The notes: generated from the sequence alone by a model not told the origin. A stretch of 64,000 nt of DNA from Ralstonia sp. RRA (GCF_037023145.1 NZ_CP146092.1:1674001-1738000); one strand, 5' to 3'; positions 35,334-44,687 are shown, counted from the first letter of the stretch. Numbers and translations are program-made.

Positions 35334-35897
35334 CTACACCTTGCCCGCGCGGAAGCACCCGGCTTCGTGGTCATCGACCATGCCGGTGGCCTGCATGAAG
35401 GCATAGCAGATGGTGGGGCCGACGAACTTGAAGCCGCGCTTGATCAGCGCCTTGCTCATTGCCTTGGAGGCATCGGTGGCGGTGGGCGCATCACGATAGC
35501 TATTCCAGCGGTTGACGATGGTTTTGCCATCGACGAACGCCCACAGGAAGGCATCGAGCGAACCCACTTCTTCCTGCAACTCCAGCACCTTGCGCGCGTT
35601 GATGACGGCGCCTTCCACCTTGGCGCGATTGCGCACGATGCCGGGGTCGGCCAGCAGCTTTTCAACGCGTGCCGGCGTGAAGCGCGCCACGCGTGCAGCG
35701 TCAAACCCCTCGAACACTTCCTGATAGCGCGCCCGCTTGCGCAGAATGGTCTGCCACGACAACCCGGCCTGCGCACCTTCCAGAATCAGCATCTCGTAGA
35801 GATGGCGGTCATCGTGTGAGGGCACGCCCCATTCGGTGTCGTGGTAGTCGATCATCTGCGGGTCTTCACCCGCCCAGCAGCAGCGCGCCATCGCCAT
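35334..35897 (-). CDS. tag: DNA-3-methyladenine glycosylase I
   Basis: A 187-residue base-excision enzyme that removes 3-methyladenine from alkylated DNA. The zinc-snap residues are visible: Cys in RCCWAG and His in IDYHDTEWG at the N-terminus, and His/Cys in DDHEAGCF at the C-terminus. The helix-hairpin-helix-like region contains GLSWQTILRKRARYQEVFEG. AGGAGA before the ATG supports the start. It lies 10 bp after the corA stop on the same strand, suggesting co-transcription. Confidence 0.95.
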   Translation of the reverse strand: MAMARCCWAGEDPQMIDYHDTEWGVPSHDDRHLYEMLILEGAQAGLSWQTILRKRARYQEVFEGFDAARVARFTPARVEKLLADPGIVRNRAKVEGAVINARKVLELQEEVGSLDAFLWAFVDGKTIVNRWNSYRDAPTATDASKAMSKALIKRGFKFVGPTICYAFMQATGMVDDHEAGCFRAGKV

Positions 35898-35907
35898 CTT
35901 GTGTCTC

Positions 35908-36879
35908 CTAGATCCAACCCGATTTGCGCAGCTTGCGATACAGCCACACGCAGGCGGTGGCCGTGCACGCCAGCACGATGGGATACCCCGCCGGATGTTC
36001 CAGCTCCGGCATGCTCTTGAAATTCATGCCGTAGTTGCTGAACACCACAGTCGGAATCGCCAGGATAGCGCCCCACCCCGCCAGCCGCTTGACGATGTCG
36101 TTCTGCGTGACGGATACCAGCGCCACGTTCACGGAGATGGCCGTGGTCAGCATTTCGCGAATCACGTCGAGCGCGCCCACCACGCGGTGCGCATGGTCGG
36201 CAATGTCGCGGAAGTACGCGCGCAGCTCCTTGGGCACCACGTCTTCGTGCAGGCGCACGAGCTGGCCCGCTATGTCTTCCACCGGCAGTGCGGCATTGCG
36301 CAGACGTAGAAGCTGGCGCTTGAGCGTATAGAGCCGCTCGATGGCTGCACGGTCAAATGTGTCGCCAAAGATCTGGCTTTCGATGTGCTCGAACTCTTCC
36401 TGCATGCGCTCGAGCACGGGCTGGTAGTTGTCGACCACAAAGTCCATCACCGCATACAGCGCAAACGGTGCGCCCTTGGCCAGCAGTTGCGGTGTGCGTT
36501 CGCAGCGCTCGCGCACGGGCGAATACGACGCCGACGGCCCATGCCGCACCGAGACGAGAAAATCCTTGCCGACAAACACGTGCGTCTCGCCAAAGACAAC
36601 GTTGCCGTTTTCCATCTGCGCGGTATTCAGCACGATGAACAGCGTATCGCCATACACCTCCAGCTTGGGACGCTGATGGGCGTTGCGCGCATCCTCAATG
36701 GCGAGGTCGTGCAGGCCAAATTCTTCCTGCAATTGGTTGAGCATGGCGTCGTCCGGCTCGTGCAGGCCAAGCCAGACAAAGGAGCCGGGGGTATGCAGGA
36801 CGTCGCTGATGTCTTCGACCGAGAGGTCGCGTTCGCGCTTACCGTTGCGGTACAACGCGCTGTTGATCACCATGGACAT
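35908..36879 (-). CDS. corA: CorA-type magnesium/divalent cation transporter
   Basis: A 323-residue inner-membrane channel. A large cytoplasmic N-terminal domain is followed by two C-terminal membrane helices. The signature YGMNF is at the end of the first helix (about residues 284-288), and the outer-loop PELEHPAGYP follows. The length and motif are standard for CorA. It sits between the marR and tag genes on one strand. Confidence 0.93.
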   Translation of the reverse strand: MSMVINSALYRNGKRERDLSVEDISDVLHTPGSFVWLGLHEPDDAMLNQLQEEFGLHDLAIEDARNAHQRPKLEVYGDTLFIVLNTAQMENGNVVFGETHVFVGKDFLVSVRHGPSASYSPVRERCERTPQLLAKGAPFALYAVMDFVVDNYQPVLERMQEEFEHIESQIFGDTFDRAAIERLYTLKRQLLRLRNAALPVEDIAGQLVRLHEDVVPKELRAYFRDIADHAHRVVGALDVIREMLTTAISVNVALVSVTQNDIVKRLAGWGAILAIPTVVFSNYGMNFKSMPELEHPAGYPIVLACTATACVWLYRKLRKSGWI

Positions 36880-36908
36880 GGCGTGTCTCCGGGCGCATTC
36901 CGAACGCT

Positions 36909-37394
36909 TTAGCGTTCTTCGGGCTGATCGGTGTTCTTGGTGTCTGCCTGGCTGGACAGCTCGGGCACTTCGGCCAGGCGCGTCTCGATCTGTGCCAGCG
37001 CTTCGGACAGCGCGTGGACAAGATCATCGGGCAGCCCATCGAGCGTGGCATTGATGAAGGCGATGCGGCGCGGCATGCATTCGAGAACGACAGCCACGCC
37101 AGCGTCGGAGAGCGATACGTTGGTCAGGCGGTTGTCGCGTGCGTCGGTGGTGCGTTCGATCCAGCCGAGCTGGTCGAGCACCTTGAGCTGACGGGTGAGC
37201 GCGCCGGGGTCCATCTGCAGACGCTCGGCAAGCTGCTTCTGGGCGAGGCCGCCGCCCGTGTTGTCGTGCAGCGCGAGCAGGATGCGCCAGCGCGGCATCG
37301 GCTGGCCGACATGCGCCTCGAAGGCAGCCATGAATGCACGGTAGGTGCGGCCAAACTGGTGCATGACGGCGAAGCGTTCGCGTTCAGAGGTCAT
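36909..37394 (-). CDS. MarR family transcriptional regulator
   Basis: A 161-residue winged-helix regulator: PRWRILLALHDN, then LAQKQLAERLQMDPGALTRQ (recognition helix), then the wing ERTTDARDNRLTNVSLSD. It lies 70 bp downstream of the DHA2 efflux gene on the same strand, a common pairing in which MarR represses the pump. A palindromic site in front of the pump gene fits this. Confidence 0.92.
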   Translation of the reverse strand: MTSERERFAVMHQFGRTYRAFMAAFEAHVGQPMPRWRILLALHDNTGGGLAQKQLAERLQMDPGALTRQLKVLDQLGWIERTTDARDNRLTNVSLSDAGVAVVLECMPRRIAFINATLDGLPDDLVHALSEALAQIETRLAEVPELSSQADTKNTDQPEER

Positions 37395-37464
37395 CGATCA
37401 GGCATGAAATTGCGGGAATGCGCGCATCGTAACCGCTAAGTGGCACAAACTGCGTACAAAGGCC

Positions 37465-39057
37465 TTATTCCGTGTGTTGCACGGGTTCCACGTGATGCAG
37501 CACCACCGGTGGCACCCGGCGTACGCGCCACAGGCCAATGGCTGCCACCACGGTTGCGGCGATCAGGCCGATATGGATCGCGCCCACCAGCACGTGCCGC
37601 GCGGCTTCAAGCAGTGCGGCGCCATCATGGCCCGCAGCGTGCATCTGCGTGAGCAACGCGGTTTGCGCGTCGTGGTCGATCAGGATTTCCGGATCGGCAA
37701 GCTTGTGCAGCCATTGGGTGGCGTTGTCTGCGCGCAAGGCGTCACCTACGCCGGAGGCATAGCGCTCGCTGACCATCGTGCCGACCAGTGCGGTGCCCAC
37801 CATGCCGCCCACCATGCGCAGCGACTGCAGCAGCGCTGTGGCGATGCCCAGATGCGCACGCCCAGCCGTCTGCTGGGCAAACACGGTCAGGTTGGGCAGC
37901 ACGAAACCAAGCCCCAGGCCTGCCAGCAACATCAACCCGGCCAGCACCGCGTGCGGCATTGCCTTGGACGACACCGCCATGCCGGCCAGCGCCAGCGCGA
38001 ACAGCGCAAAACCGGCATACAGCATGGCATTCGGATTGGGGATACGCGTAACGATGCGCCCATTGATGATGCTGCCCAGCGTGATGCACACCACCAGCGG
38101 TGTGATGACCAGCCCCGCTTCTTGCGGCGACATGCCAAAACCGCCCTGGAACAGCAACGGTGCATAGAACAGCACCGCAAACATGGAGAAACCCGACAGC
38201 ATGGCCAGCACGAACAGCGTGGCCAGAGCGGGGTTGCGCAGCATGTCGAACGGCAACAGCGGTTGTTCGGCACGCTGCTCCCACCACCACAAACCCACGA
38301 ACGCCGCCACCGACAGCACCAGCCAGCCCAGCAACGGCAGCGACAGGCCCTGGCGCGGCAGCAATTCCACAAAGAACTGCAACGCGCCCAGCGCCGCGGT
38401 AATCAGCACCGCGCCCTCCCAGTCCAGGCGAATACGCCCCGTATGCACGTTCTGGCGCAGGTGCGGCAGGAAGCGCCATGCAAACCACAGGCTCAGCACG
38501 CCAAACGGAATGTTCACGTAGAACACCGAGCGCCAACCGAACGCCTGCGTCATCCACCCGCCCAGTGTCGGGCCGATGGCGTTGGCGATACCGAACGAGG
38601 CACTCAGCATCACCTGCCACCGCAAACGTACACGCGCATCGGGAAAGAGATCAGGAATACACGCGTAAGCCGTACCGACCAGCATGCCGCCACCGATGCC
38701 CTGCAGCGCCCGCGACCACACCAGGAAACTCATGCTGCCCGCCATGCCGCACATGATGGAGGCCAGCGTGAAGACCACGATGGACGCAATCACGAACGGC
38801 TTGCGGCCGTAGAAGTCTCCCAGCCGGCCGAAGATCGGCACCGTCACCACGGAGGTCAGCAGATACGACGTTGCCACCCATGCATACAGCTCAAAGCCCT
38901 TGAGCTCCGCCACCACTGTCGGAAGCGCGGTACCGACCACAGTCTGATCCAGCGCTACCAGCACGACGACGAAGCAGATGCCGATCATTGCCAGCAGCGA
39001 TTCCTTGAACGGCAAGACTTGGGTATGGGAATGCGGTAGCGCGGTGTGGACGGCCAT
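37465..39057 (-). CDS. MFS multidrug transporter, DHA2 (EmrB/QacA-like) family
   Basis: A 530-residue carrier with 14 predicted membrane segments. VVLVALDQTVVGTALPTVVA in helix 1 is the DHA2 signature (LDxTVVNVALP type), and the loop GRLGDFYGRKPFVIAS lies between helices 2 and 3. Start MAVHTALPHSHTQVLPFKES at 39057. Likely a proton-coupled drug or toxic-compound exporter controlled by the downstream MarR protein. No membrane-fusion partner gene is nearby. Confidence 0.92.
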   Translation of the reverse strand: MAVHTALPHSHTQVLPFKESLLAMIGICFVVVLVALDQTVVGTALPTVVAELKGFELYAWVATSYLLTSVVTVPIFGRLGDFYGRKPFVIASIVVFTLASIMCGMAGSMSFLVWSRALQGIGGGMLVGTAYACIPDLFPDARVRLRWQVMLSASFGIANAIGPTLGGWMTQAFGWRSVFYVNIPFGVLSLWFAWRFLPHLRQNVHTGRIRLDWEGAVLITAALGALQFFVELLPRQGLSLPLLGWLVLSVAAFVGLWWWEQRAEQPLLPFDMLRNPALATLFVLAMLSGFSMFAVLFYAPLLFQGGFGMSPQEAGLVITPLVVCITLGSIINGRIVTRIPNPNAMLYAGFALFALALAGMAVSSKAMPHAVLAGLMLLAGLGLGFVLPNLTVFAQQTAGRAHLGIATALLQSLRMVGGMVGTALVGTMVSERYASGVGDALRADNATQWLHKLADPEILIDHDAQTALLTQMHAAGHDGAALLEAARHVLVGAIHIGLIAATVVAAIGLWRVRRVPPVVLHHVEPVQHTE

Positions 39058-39084
39058 GGTGGGAGATGGACAATACAAATGATA

Positions 39085-39106
39085 CATCAATGATTGATGC
39101 GTCAAT
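39085..39106. promoter_or_regulatory. Palindromic operator candidate for the MarR-controlled pump gene
   Basis: CATCAA-TGA-TTGATG (39085-39099) overlaps ATTGA-TGCG-TCAAT (39093-39106), two interlocking inverted repeats 28-49 bp upstream of the efflux gene start. MarR proteins usually bind AT-rich palindromes of about this size over the promoter they repress. Confidence 0.55.
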
Positions 39107-39315
39107 TATTAGTGTAGCGGAATCTCGTGGAGTGTGCTGGCGGTTGATCGGGAAAAATAAAGTCCGTCGGGCGGAAATTAAGTCTGTCGAGGTAGCTTGC
39201 CGTCCACATATAGAAGCCGTACCCGTCATGCTCGCGCTGGCTCCGCTCCGCGAGACAGCGCACGTGAGGGCTTCACACGCCCCTGTCAACGCGCGGCGTA
39301 CCCAGTCGGACCTCC

Positions 39316-40230
39316 TTACTGCCCATGCTCAGAAACCGCTGTTCCCGTCTGAGCAATCTCCTTTGTGAGTTGCATCACCGTGCGGCTGGCGAGCGTCAGA
39401 TCGCCATGCCGGGACATCGCCAGCGCGATGTATCGATAGACCGTCGGGTCCACCACCTTGGCCGCCTGCAGCCGCCCTTCCCGCACGGCGTTGGCGATGG
39501 CATATGGGCCCAGCAGCGCGTACATGCCGCCGTCCTCAACGATGCGCGTCTGCAGGCTGAGGGAATCCGCTTCGACGACGACGTTAAGAGAGATGCCGCG
39601 CTGGGTCGCAAGGTGGTCGAGCCAATCCCGCCAACTGCTGGGCCGGCAGAACGAAACCAGCGGTAAATCGTTCACGGCTGCAAACGGCACCGTGGGCTCA
39701 GCCAGAAGCGGATCGCCGGGTCTGCCCACCAGGTATGTCGCGGCTTCGGTGAGATAGATGTCCCCATGCTTGGGTGTCGGGCTGTGCCGGAACAACAGGG
39801 CAAGATCAACGCTGCCTTCTTCCAGCCAGGTTTCCAACTGCGCGCCTTGACCTTCTCGCACGCTGAGCTGCACGAGTGGATAGCGATCGCGTAGGCGGTA
39901 ATACAGCGTGCTAACCAAAGGATGCGCCGTAGAGGGAATGATGCCCAGGCGTACGGTCCCGATTGGTTTGCCGGCCGAGCTTTGAATGTCGTTGGCCAAC
40001 TGCTCCGTGCCCGCCAGCCATGCCCGCACCTTCGGTGCGATGCGCTGACCCAACTCCGTCAGCACGACGCCGCGGCCCGTCCGCTGAAATAGCCGGCCAC
40101 CGGCTGCCTGCTCCAACTCGGCAATCTGCCTGCTGATATGCGGTTGCGTTGTGCCATGCGCCAATGCCACCTTGCTGAGGCTGCCAAGTTCGGCGGCCTC
40201 GATGAATAGTTTCCAGCCCGCGTAATCCAC
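39316..40230 (-). CDS. LysR family regulator of the aldolase/MFS/porin cassette
   Basis: A 304-residue LysR protein. I choose a GTG start complementary to 40228-40230 (GGGGAC upstream), which gives DYAGWKLFIEAAELGSLSKV followed by the recognition helix in ALAHGTTQPHISRQIAELEQ. The effector domain contains GTVRLGIIPSTAHPLVSTLY. It is divergent from the dihydrodipicolinate-synthase-family gene and probably activates that gene and the permease and porin genes behind it. Confidence 0.87.
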   Translation of the reverse strand: MDYAGWKLFIEAAELGSLSKVALAHGTTQPHISRQIAELEQAAGGRLFQRTGRGVVLTELGQRIAPKVRAWLAGTEQLANDIQSSAGKPIGTVRLGIIPSTAHPLVSTLYYRLRDRYPLVQLSVREGQGAQLETWLEEGSVDLALLFRHSPTPKHGDIYLTEAATYLVGRPGDPLLAEPTVPFAAVNDLPLVSFCRPSSWRDWLDHLATQRGISLNVVVEADSLSLQTRIVEDGGMYALLGPYAIANAVREGRLQAAKVVDPTVYRYIALAMSRHGDLTLASRTVMQLTKEIAQTGTAVSEHGQ

Positions 40231-40257
40231 GGCGTCCCCACGTTTTTGATATGTCAA

Positions 40258-40272
40258 TTCAGTATATCTGAA
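40258..40272. promoter_or_regulatory. Inverted repeat, LysR operator candidate
   Basis: TTCAG and CTGAA flank TATAT, a perfect interrupted palindrome 28 bp upstream of the LysR start and about 160 bp from the divergent aldolase gene. It fits the T-N11-A form of LysR sites (T40259 to A40271). Confidence 0.5.
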
Positions 40273-40433
40273 ATGCCTGAATTCACTCTTCCGGCATGCC
40301 TGGCAGCTCCCTAGACTGCATCGCAAGCACGTCGACCACCCAGGCGTTCCAAGGCTTCGCCGGCGACGAGCGCTCTCCGGGTACGGCATGACGCCCCCGG
40401 AAAGACCTATCGATCCACTCGTGAGGAGACTCC

Positions 40434-41390
40434 ATGAAAGACATTGATCTGCGCGGCCTCGTACCCGCCCCCGTGACCCCGTTCACCCGCGATGGCGCTG
40501 TCGACCACGCGGCCATCCAGCGCCTAGGCAAGTGGCTCGGCAGCTTTGACGGCGTGAAGGGCCTGGTCGTGCTGGGACACGCCGGCGAAGGCACCTTCCT
40601 TTCGCAAGACGAGCAAATCGCCGTAATCGAGAGTTTCGTAAAATCGGTGGACGGCAAGCTTCCCGTCATCGCCGGCATCACGCTCGAGGGCACGCAGGTG
40701 GCGGCGGCGGAGGCCAAGCGTGCCGTCAAGGCTGGGGCCTCGGCCGGTCTGGTCTATCCGTCGCACGGCTGGTTGCGCTTCGGTTACCAAAAGGGCGCGC
40801 CGCAGGACCGCTATCGCGCCATCTACGAGGAAAGCGGCCTGCCGCTGATCCTCTTCCAGTATCCGGACGTGACCAAGGCAACGTACAACCTGGAGACGCA
40901 GCTTGAGATTGCCGCGCAGCCGGGCGTGTTCGCCATGAAAAACGGCGTACGCAACATGCGCCGCTGGGATACCGAAATTCCCGTGATCCGTCGCGAGAAC
41001 CCGGAGCTCCAGATCCTGACGTGCCACGATGAATACCTGCTGCACACCATGTTCGACGTGGACGGCGCACTGGTTGGATACGGCAACATCGCGCCCGAAC
41101 TGCTGATCGAACTGATCGCAGCCGGTAAGGACAAAGACTACACACGCGCACGTGCGCTGCACGACAAGCTGTTGCCGATCACGAAGAACGTCTACCACCG
41201 TGGCTCGCACATGGAGGGCACCGTCGCGCTCAAGCACGCGCTCGTCGCGCGCGGCATCCTCGAGCACGCCACCGTGCGCTCTCCGCTGCTGCCGCTGGAA
41301 CCCGGCGCAGAGATCGACATTGCCAACGCCATGCGCTCGGCTGGGCTCACCGGCCCGGGTGCTGGTGTGGTTCAGCCTCTTGCCGCGTAA
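40434..41390 (+). CDS. Dihydrodipicolinate synthase/N-acetylneuraminate lyase family protein
   Basis: A 318-residue class I aldolase-type TIM barrel. The Schiff-base lysine is in GVFAMKNGVRN (about residue 167), and the pyruvate carboxylate site is suggested by LGHAGEGTFLS, where most members have G-T/S-T/S-GE, so the binding pocket is altered. Early motif VPAPVTPFTRDGAVD is typical. As part of a cassette with a permease and a porin it is more likely a catabolic aldolase or dehydratase for a sugar acid or keto acid than the lysine-biosynthesis enzyme DapA. AGGAGACTCC precedes the ATG. Confidence 0.87.
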   Translation: MKDIDLRGLVPAPVTPFTRDGAVDHAAIQRLGKWLGSFDGVKGLVVLGHAGEGTFLSQDEQIAVIESFVKSVDGKLPVIAGITLEGTQVAAAEAKRAVKAGASAGLVYPSHGWLRFGYQKGAPQDRYRAIYEESGLPLILFQYPDVTKATYNLETQLEIAAQPGVFAMKNGVRNMRRWDTEIPVIRRENPELQILTCHDEYLLHTMFDVDGALVGYGNIAPELLIELIAAGKDKDYTRARALHDKLLPITKNVYHRGSHMEGTVALKHALVARGILEHATVRSPLLPLEPGAEIDIANAMRSAGLTGPGAGVVQPLAA

Positions 41391-41481
41391 GGTAAGCAAG
41401 CTGCCGGCAACGCCTTGAAGGCGTGCCACACGGTGTGCGCTGCCGCGTTGTCGGCATGTGCACACCGGAAGCAGTACCTGT

Positions 41482-41520
41482 CCGGGCGTGATACAAGCGC
41501 TATCAAAGCGCCACGCCCGG
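41482..41520 (+). terminator. Strong nested hairpin between the aldolase and permease genes
   Basis: CCGGGCGTG (41482-41490) pairs with CACGCCCGG (41512-41520), and inside it GCGCT (41497-41501) pairs with AGCGC (41507-41511). It lies 92 bp past the aldolase stop with no T-run, so it may modulate expression of the downstream genes or protect the upstream mRNA more than end transcription. Confidence 0.5.
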
Positions 41521-41618
41521 CGCAATAGCCGACCAACGGCTGCCACCAGAACAACAAGATCATCGATGCAGGACGCAACCCGTGGCCACGCATCAGAACA
41601 ATGACATCTGGAGACAAC

Positions 41619-43061
41619 ATGACCATTACCTCGTCCGCCTTGGCACCCCACGGCGTGCAGGAGACCGCGCGCACCGCGTCAGCCGATTCCGGCTCGCGCG
41701 CCGCACATCTCCTCTTCCGCATCGAGAACGTCCCCTTCAGTCGCTGGCACACGAAGGCCCGCATCATCATGGGCAGCGCTACGCTGTTCGACGCCTTTGA
41801 CGCGCTCTCGCTGGCCTTCGTCATGCCGGTGCTTGTGGGACTGTGGCATCTCTCGCCGGGCGAGATCGGCGTGTTGATCGCCGCCGGTTATCTTGGCCAG
41901 GTGATCGGCGCGCTGCTGTTTGGCTGGCTGGCCGAGCGCCTGGGCCGTGTGCGGAGTGCCACCATCACAGTCGGCCTGATGTCAGTCATGAGTGTGGTGT
42001 GCGCATTTGCCGGCAACTTTCAGATGTTGTTCCTGTGCCGGTTCCTGCAGGGTATCGGCGTCGGTGGTGAAGTGCCGGTGGCGGCGACCTACATCAACGA
42101 GCTGTCGCAAGCGCACGGGCGCGGACGGTTCTTCATCCTGTACGAACTGATCTTTCCGCTGGGGCTGCTGGCGGCTGCCCAGGTCGGCGCGTTCCTCGTG
42201 CCGCGCTTTGGCTGGGAATACATGTTCCTGGTCGGGGGCATCCCGGGCATCCTCGTAGCGCTGTTGATCATGCGCTTGCCCGAGTCGCCGCGCTGGCTCA
42301 TCTCCAAGGGCCGATTTGACGAAGCCGAACACGTGATCCGGGACATTGAAGCCAGCACGCCCCGACGCAATCTCGACCCGCAACGCGACAGCACTGAAAT
42401 CGACACGCGAGTCGCCACGCTGCTCGATGGCATCCGCACACGTCGCAAGGGCTCGTGGAAGGAACTGTTCTCGCCGCTGTACCGGGGGCGGACCCTCGTC
42501 GTGTGGCTGCTGTGGGCCAGTTCCTACTTTGTCGCCAACGGCATCAATAATTGGCTTCCGAGCCTGTACAAGACTGTGTATCACTTACCGCTGCAGGAAT
42601 CTCTGCATATGGCGTCGGTGTCGAACGTCCTCAGCACCTGTGCCGTGCTGGTGTGCGCCCTCCTTGTAGATCGCGTCGGACGTCGGCGTTGGGCCATGGC
42701 GTGCTTCCTGATCAGTGGGGCCTTGCTAGCGGCATTGGCGGCGATCGGTGCCGGCAGTGCGCTGTCTGTGATGATTCTGGCGTCTACTGCCTACGCTGTG
42801 ATGGGCACGACCACCGTGCTGCTATATCTGTACACGCCTGAAATCTATCCAACCCGCATGCGTGCCATCGGCACCGGGCTGGCGACGTCATGGTTGCGTG
42901 CCGCATCGGCTGCTGCGCCGGCCATCGTCGGTGTGGTTCTCGCTGGCTACGGCATCGCCTCGGTGTTTGTCATGTTTGCGCTGGTGAACGTTATCGGCCT
43001 GCTGGCGGCCATGCGCATGATCGAGACCACCAACCGGGCGCTCGAAGACATCTCGCCCTAG
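41619..43061 (+). CDS. MFS metabolite:H+ symporter (sugar-porter-like)
   Basis: A 480-residue inner-membrane carrier with 12 predicted helices. LFDAFDALSLAFVMPVLVGL and GWLAERLGRVRSATI mark helices 1-3; the loop PESPRWLISKGRFDEAEHVI after helix 6 is the sugar-porter-like PESPRxL motif, and YTPEIYPTRMRAIGTG closes helix 10. I use ATG 41619 (GGAGA five bases upstream) over the ATG at 41601. Likely imports the substrate of the preceding aldolase. Confidence 0.88.
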   Translation: MTITSSALAPHGVQETARTASADSGSRAAHLLFRIENVPFSRWHTKARIIMGSATLFDAFDALSLAFVMPVLVGLWHLSPGEIGVLIAAGYLGQVIGALLFGWLAERLGRVRSATITVGLMSVMSVVCAFAGNFQMLFLCRFLQGIGVGGEVPVAATYINELSQAHGRGRFFILYELIFPLGLLAAAQVGAFLVPRFGWEYMFLVGGIPGILVALLIMRLPESPRWLISKGRFDEAEHVIRDIEASTPRRNLDPQRDSTEIDTRVATLLDGIRTRRKGSWKELFSPLYRGRTLVVWLLWASSYFVANGINNWLPSLYKTVYHLPLQESLHMASVSNVLSTCAVLVCALLVDRVGRRRWAMACFLISGALLAALAAIGAGSALSVMILASTAYAVMGTTTVLLYLYTPEIYPTRMRAIGTGLATSWLRAASAAAPAIVGVVLAGYGIASVFVMFALVNVIGLLAAMRMIETTNRALEDISP

Positions 43062-43222
43062 GCATCGAGGCGCCGCCGCGCGCCATCCCTCTACCTTCCA
43101 TCCTGCATTGCCCCAAGAGGGGTCGCCACGTGCGACCGCCTCTCGGCGGAGTACATCCCAAGAAAAACAGACAAAACCCGTCGAAGTGTCAGGCACGGGG
43201 ACTACACAGAGGAGACCTCACC

Positions 43223-44326
43223 ATGAAAACCACGTCCTGGCTGATCGGCATGAGTATCGGGGCAGCCACCCCGATGATGGCCGTTGCACAGTCCATCACG
43301 CTCTACGGCCTTGTGGATACCGGCGTTGAATACGTCAATAACGTTGGGGCTACGAAAAGCGGGCTGGTGCGCATGCCGAACCTCACAGGCACCGTGCCGT
43401 CGCGGTGGGGCATGCGCGGCAAGGAAGACCTGGGCGGTGGTCTGCAGGCGGTCTTCACGCTTGAATCTGGCTTCGCGCCGGACTCCGGCGTCTCGAACCA
43501 GGGCGGACGACTGTTCGGCAGACAAGCAAACGTAGGGCTCAGCGGGCCGTGGGGCGAGCTGACGTTTGGCCGGCAGAACACCATGCTGTTCTGGGCAATT
43601 CTCGACTCGGACATCCTTGGACCCAACGTCTATGGCGGTAACGCGTTGGACAGCTATCGCCCGAATGCGCGTGCCGACAATGCCATCGCTTACAAGGGCA
43701 AGTTCGGTGAACTTACGGTCGGCGCGACGTATAGCTTTGGACGCGACACAGTCAACGCAGGCACGAATCCGGCCGGCACGAACTGCGCTGGCGAACTGGC
43801 ATCGGACAGTCGCGCGTGCCGCGAGTGGTCTGCCCTACTAATGTACGAAACCGGCAGTTGGGGTATATCAACCGCGTACGACTCGCTGCGAGGCGGCCCC
43901 GGCGCAGCGGCCGGCCTCAGCAGTAGCAAGCTCAAGGACGATCGCCTGCTCCTCGGGGCTTACGCGCTATTCGACAAAACAAAGGTGGGTGTTGGCGCTT
44001 CGATCCGCAACAACGAAGGTGGCACGCCATCACACAGCCAGTTGTACTACGCAGGTGCCTCCTACGACATCACCCCCGCATTCAACGTTGCGGGGCAAGT
44101 CTACTACCTGCATTTCAACAACAGTGCCAACAAAGCGTGGCTGGGTGCCGTCCGGGGTACCTACGCATTCTCAAAGCGGACGTCGGTGTATCTCACCGGC
44201 GGGTACATCGATAACGGTGGGCAGTCGAACCTCTCAGTAAGCGCCGGCGGCAGTGTAGGAACGAGCAACCCCACTCCTGGCGGCAATCAACTCGGGGTGA
44301 TGGCCGGCGTGAAGCATTCGTTTTAA
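43223..44326 (+). CDS. Gram-negative porin (OmpC/Burkholderia type)
   Basis: A 367-residue trimeric outer-membrane porin with 16 predicted beta strands. A signal peptide (MKTTSWLIGMSIGAATPMMA, cut after AVAQ or VAQS) is followed by the typical first strand SITLYGLVDTGVEYVNN. Motifs SRWGMRGKEDLGGGLQAVFT and the C-terminal GVMAGVKHSF, ending in aromatic Phe, are standard. AGAGGAG precedes the ATG. It follows the MFS gene by 161 bp and probably supplies outer-membrane uptake for the same solute. Confidence 0.93.
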   Translation: MKTTSWLIGMSIGAATPMMAVAQSITLYGLVDTGVEYVNNVGATKSGLVRMPNLTGTVPSRWGMRGKEDLGGGLQAVFTLESGFAPDSGVSNQGGRLFGRQANVGLSGPWGELTFGRQNTMLFWAILDSDILGPNVYGGNALDSYRPNARADNAIAYKGKFGELTVGATYSFGRDTVNAGTNPAGTNCAGELASDSRACREWSALLMYETGSWGISTAYDSLRGGPGAAAGLSSSKLKDDRLLLGAYALFDKTKVGVGASIRNNEGGTPSHSQLYYAGASYDITPAFNVAGQVYYLHFNNSANKAWLGAVRGTYAFSKRTSVYLTGGYIDNGGQSNLSVSAGGSVGTSNPTPGGNQLGVMAGVKHSF

Positions 44327-44364
44327 CAGCCGCTGTTTAGTCGTCATCACGCTCTCCAAGATCC

Positions 44365-44386
44365 GCCCCACATTGAAGTGTGGGGC
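44365..44386 (+). terminator. Hairpin after the porin gene
   Basis: GCCCCACA and TGTGGGGC form an 8-bp GC-rich stem with a 6-nt loop, 39 bp past the porin stop. No T-run follows; still the best candidate end for the cassette transcript. Confidence 0.6.
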
Positions 44387-44660
44387 CCGGTCTAACCGTT
44401 GGAAAAGAGCATTCATACTCTCGCCTCAACGCACGATAGCTTTACTGCAATTACAGTCGGCGTTGTTCTGTGCGGTGTCAGCCAGCCTCGTGCCAGCATG
44501 CTATAGCCTGTCTTGCCCCAATGAAGAGAAACGGACCGGGTCCCGGATGCCGAGTCGATTCGCCACGATCCACCCTATCGCCGCCGATACGGGCACAAGA
44601 CAAAGCAGCGCTGCCGAGATGCCTTTGCTGGCACCGGTAAGGACATGAAAGTTGGCTACT
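44387..44660. other. Intergenic segment left of the IS element
   Basis: Lower GC than the neighbours. On the minus strand an open frame runs from the IS boundary to a stop at 44501 and includes ASKGISAALLCLVPVSAAIG, which looks like a membrane segment. It has no start of its own, so it may be the tail of a gene cut by the IS element; I do not recognise it and no matching head is seen on the other side. Confidence 0.35.
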
Positions 44661-44687
44661 TGTTGATTTGCACCGAATCCTGACCCA
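44661..44687 (+). repeat. IS21 left terminal inverted repeat
   Basis: Begins TGTTGATTTGCACCGAATCC and ends TGACCCA; matches the right end at 26 of 27 positions. A degenerate copy follows at about 44691-44715. Confidence 0.9.

Noticed and set aside
37474..39039. A 521-codon plus-strand frame opposite the DHA2 transporter gene
   Set aside because: Extremely His/Gln/Arg-rich, the usual look of an antisense frame to a membrane protein gene.
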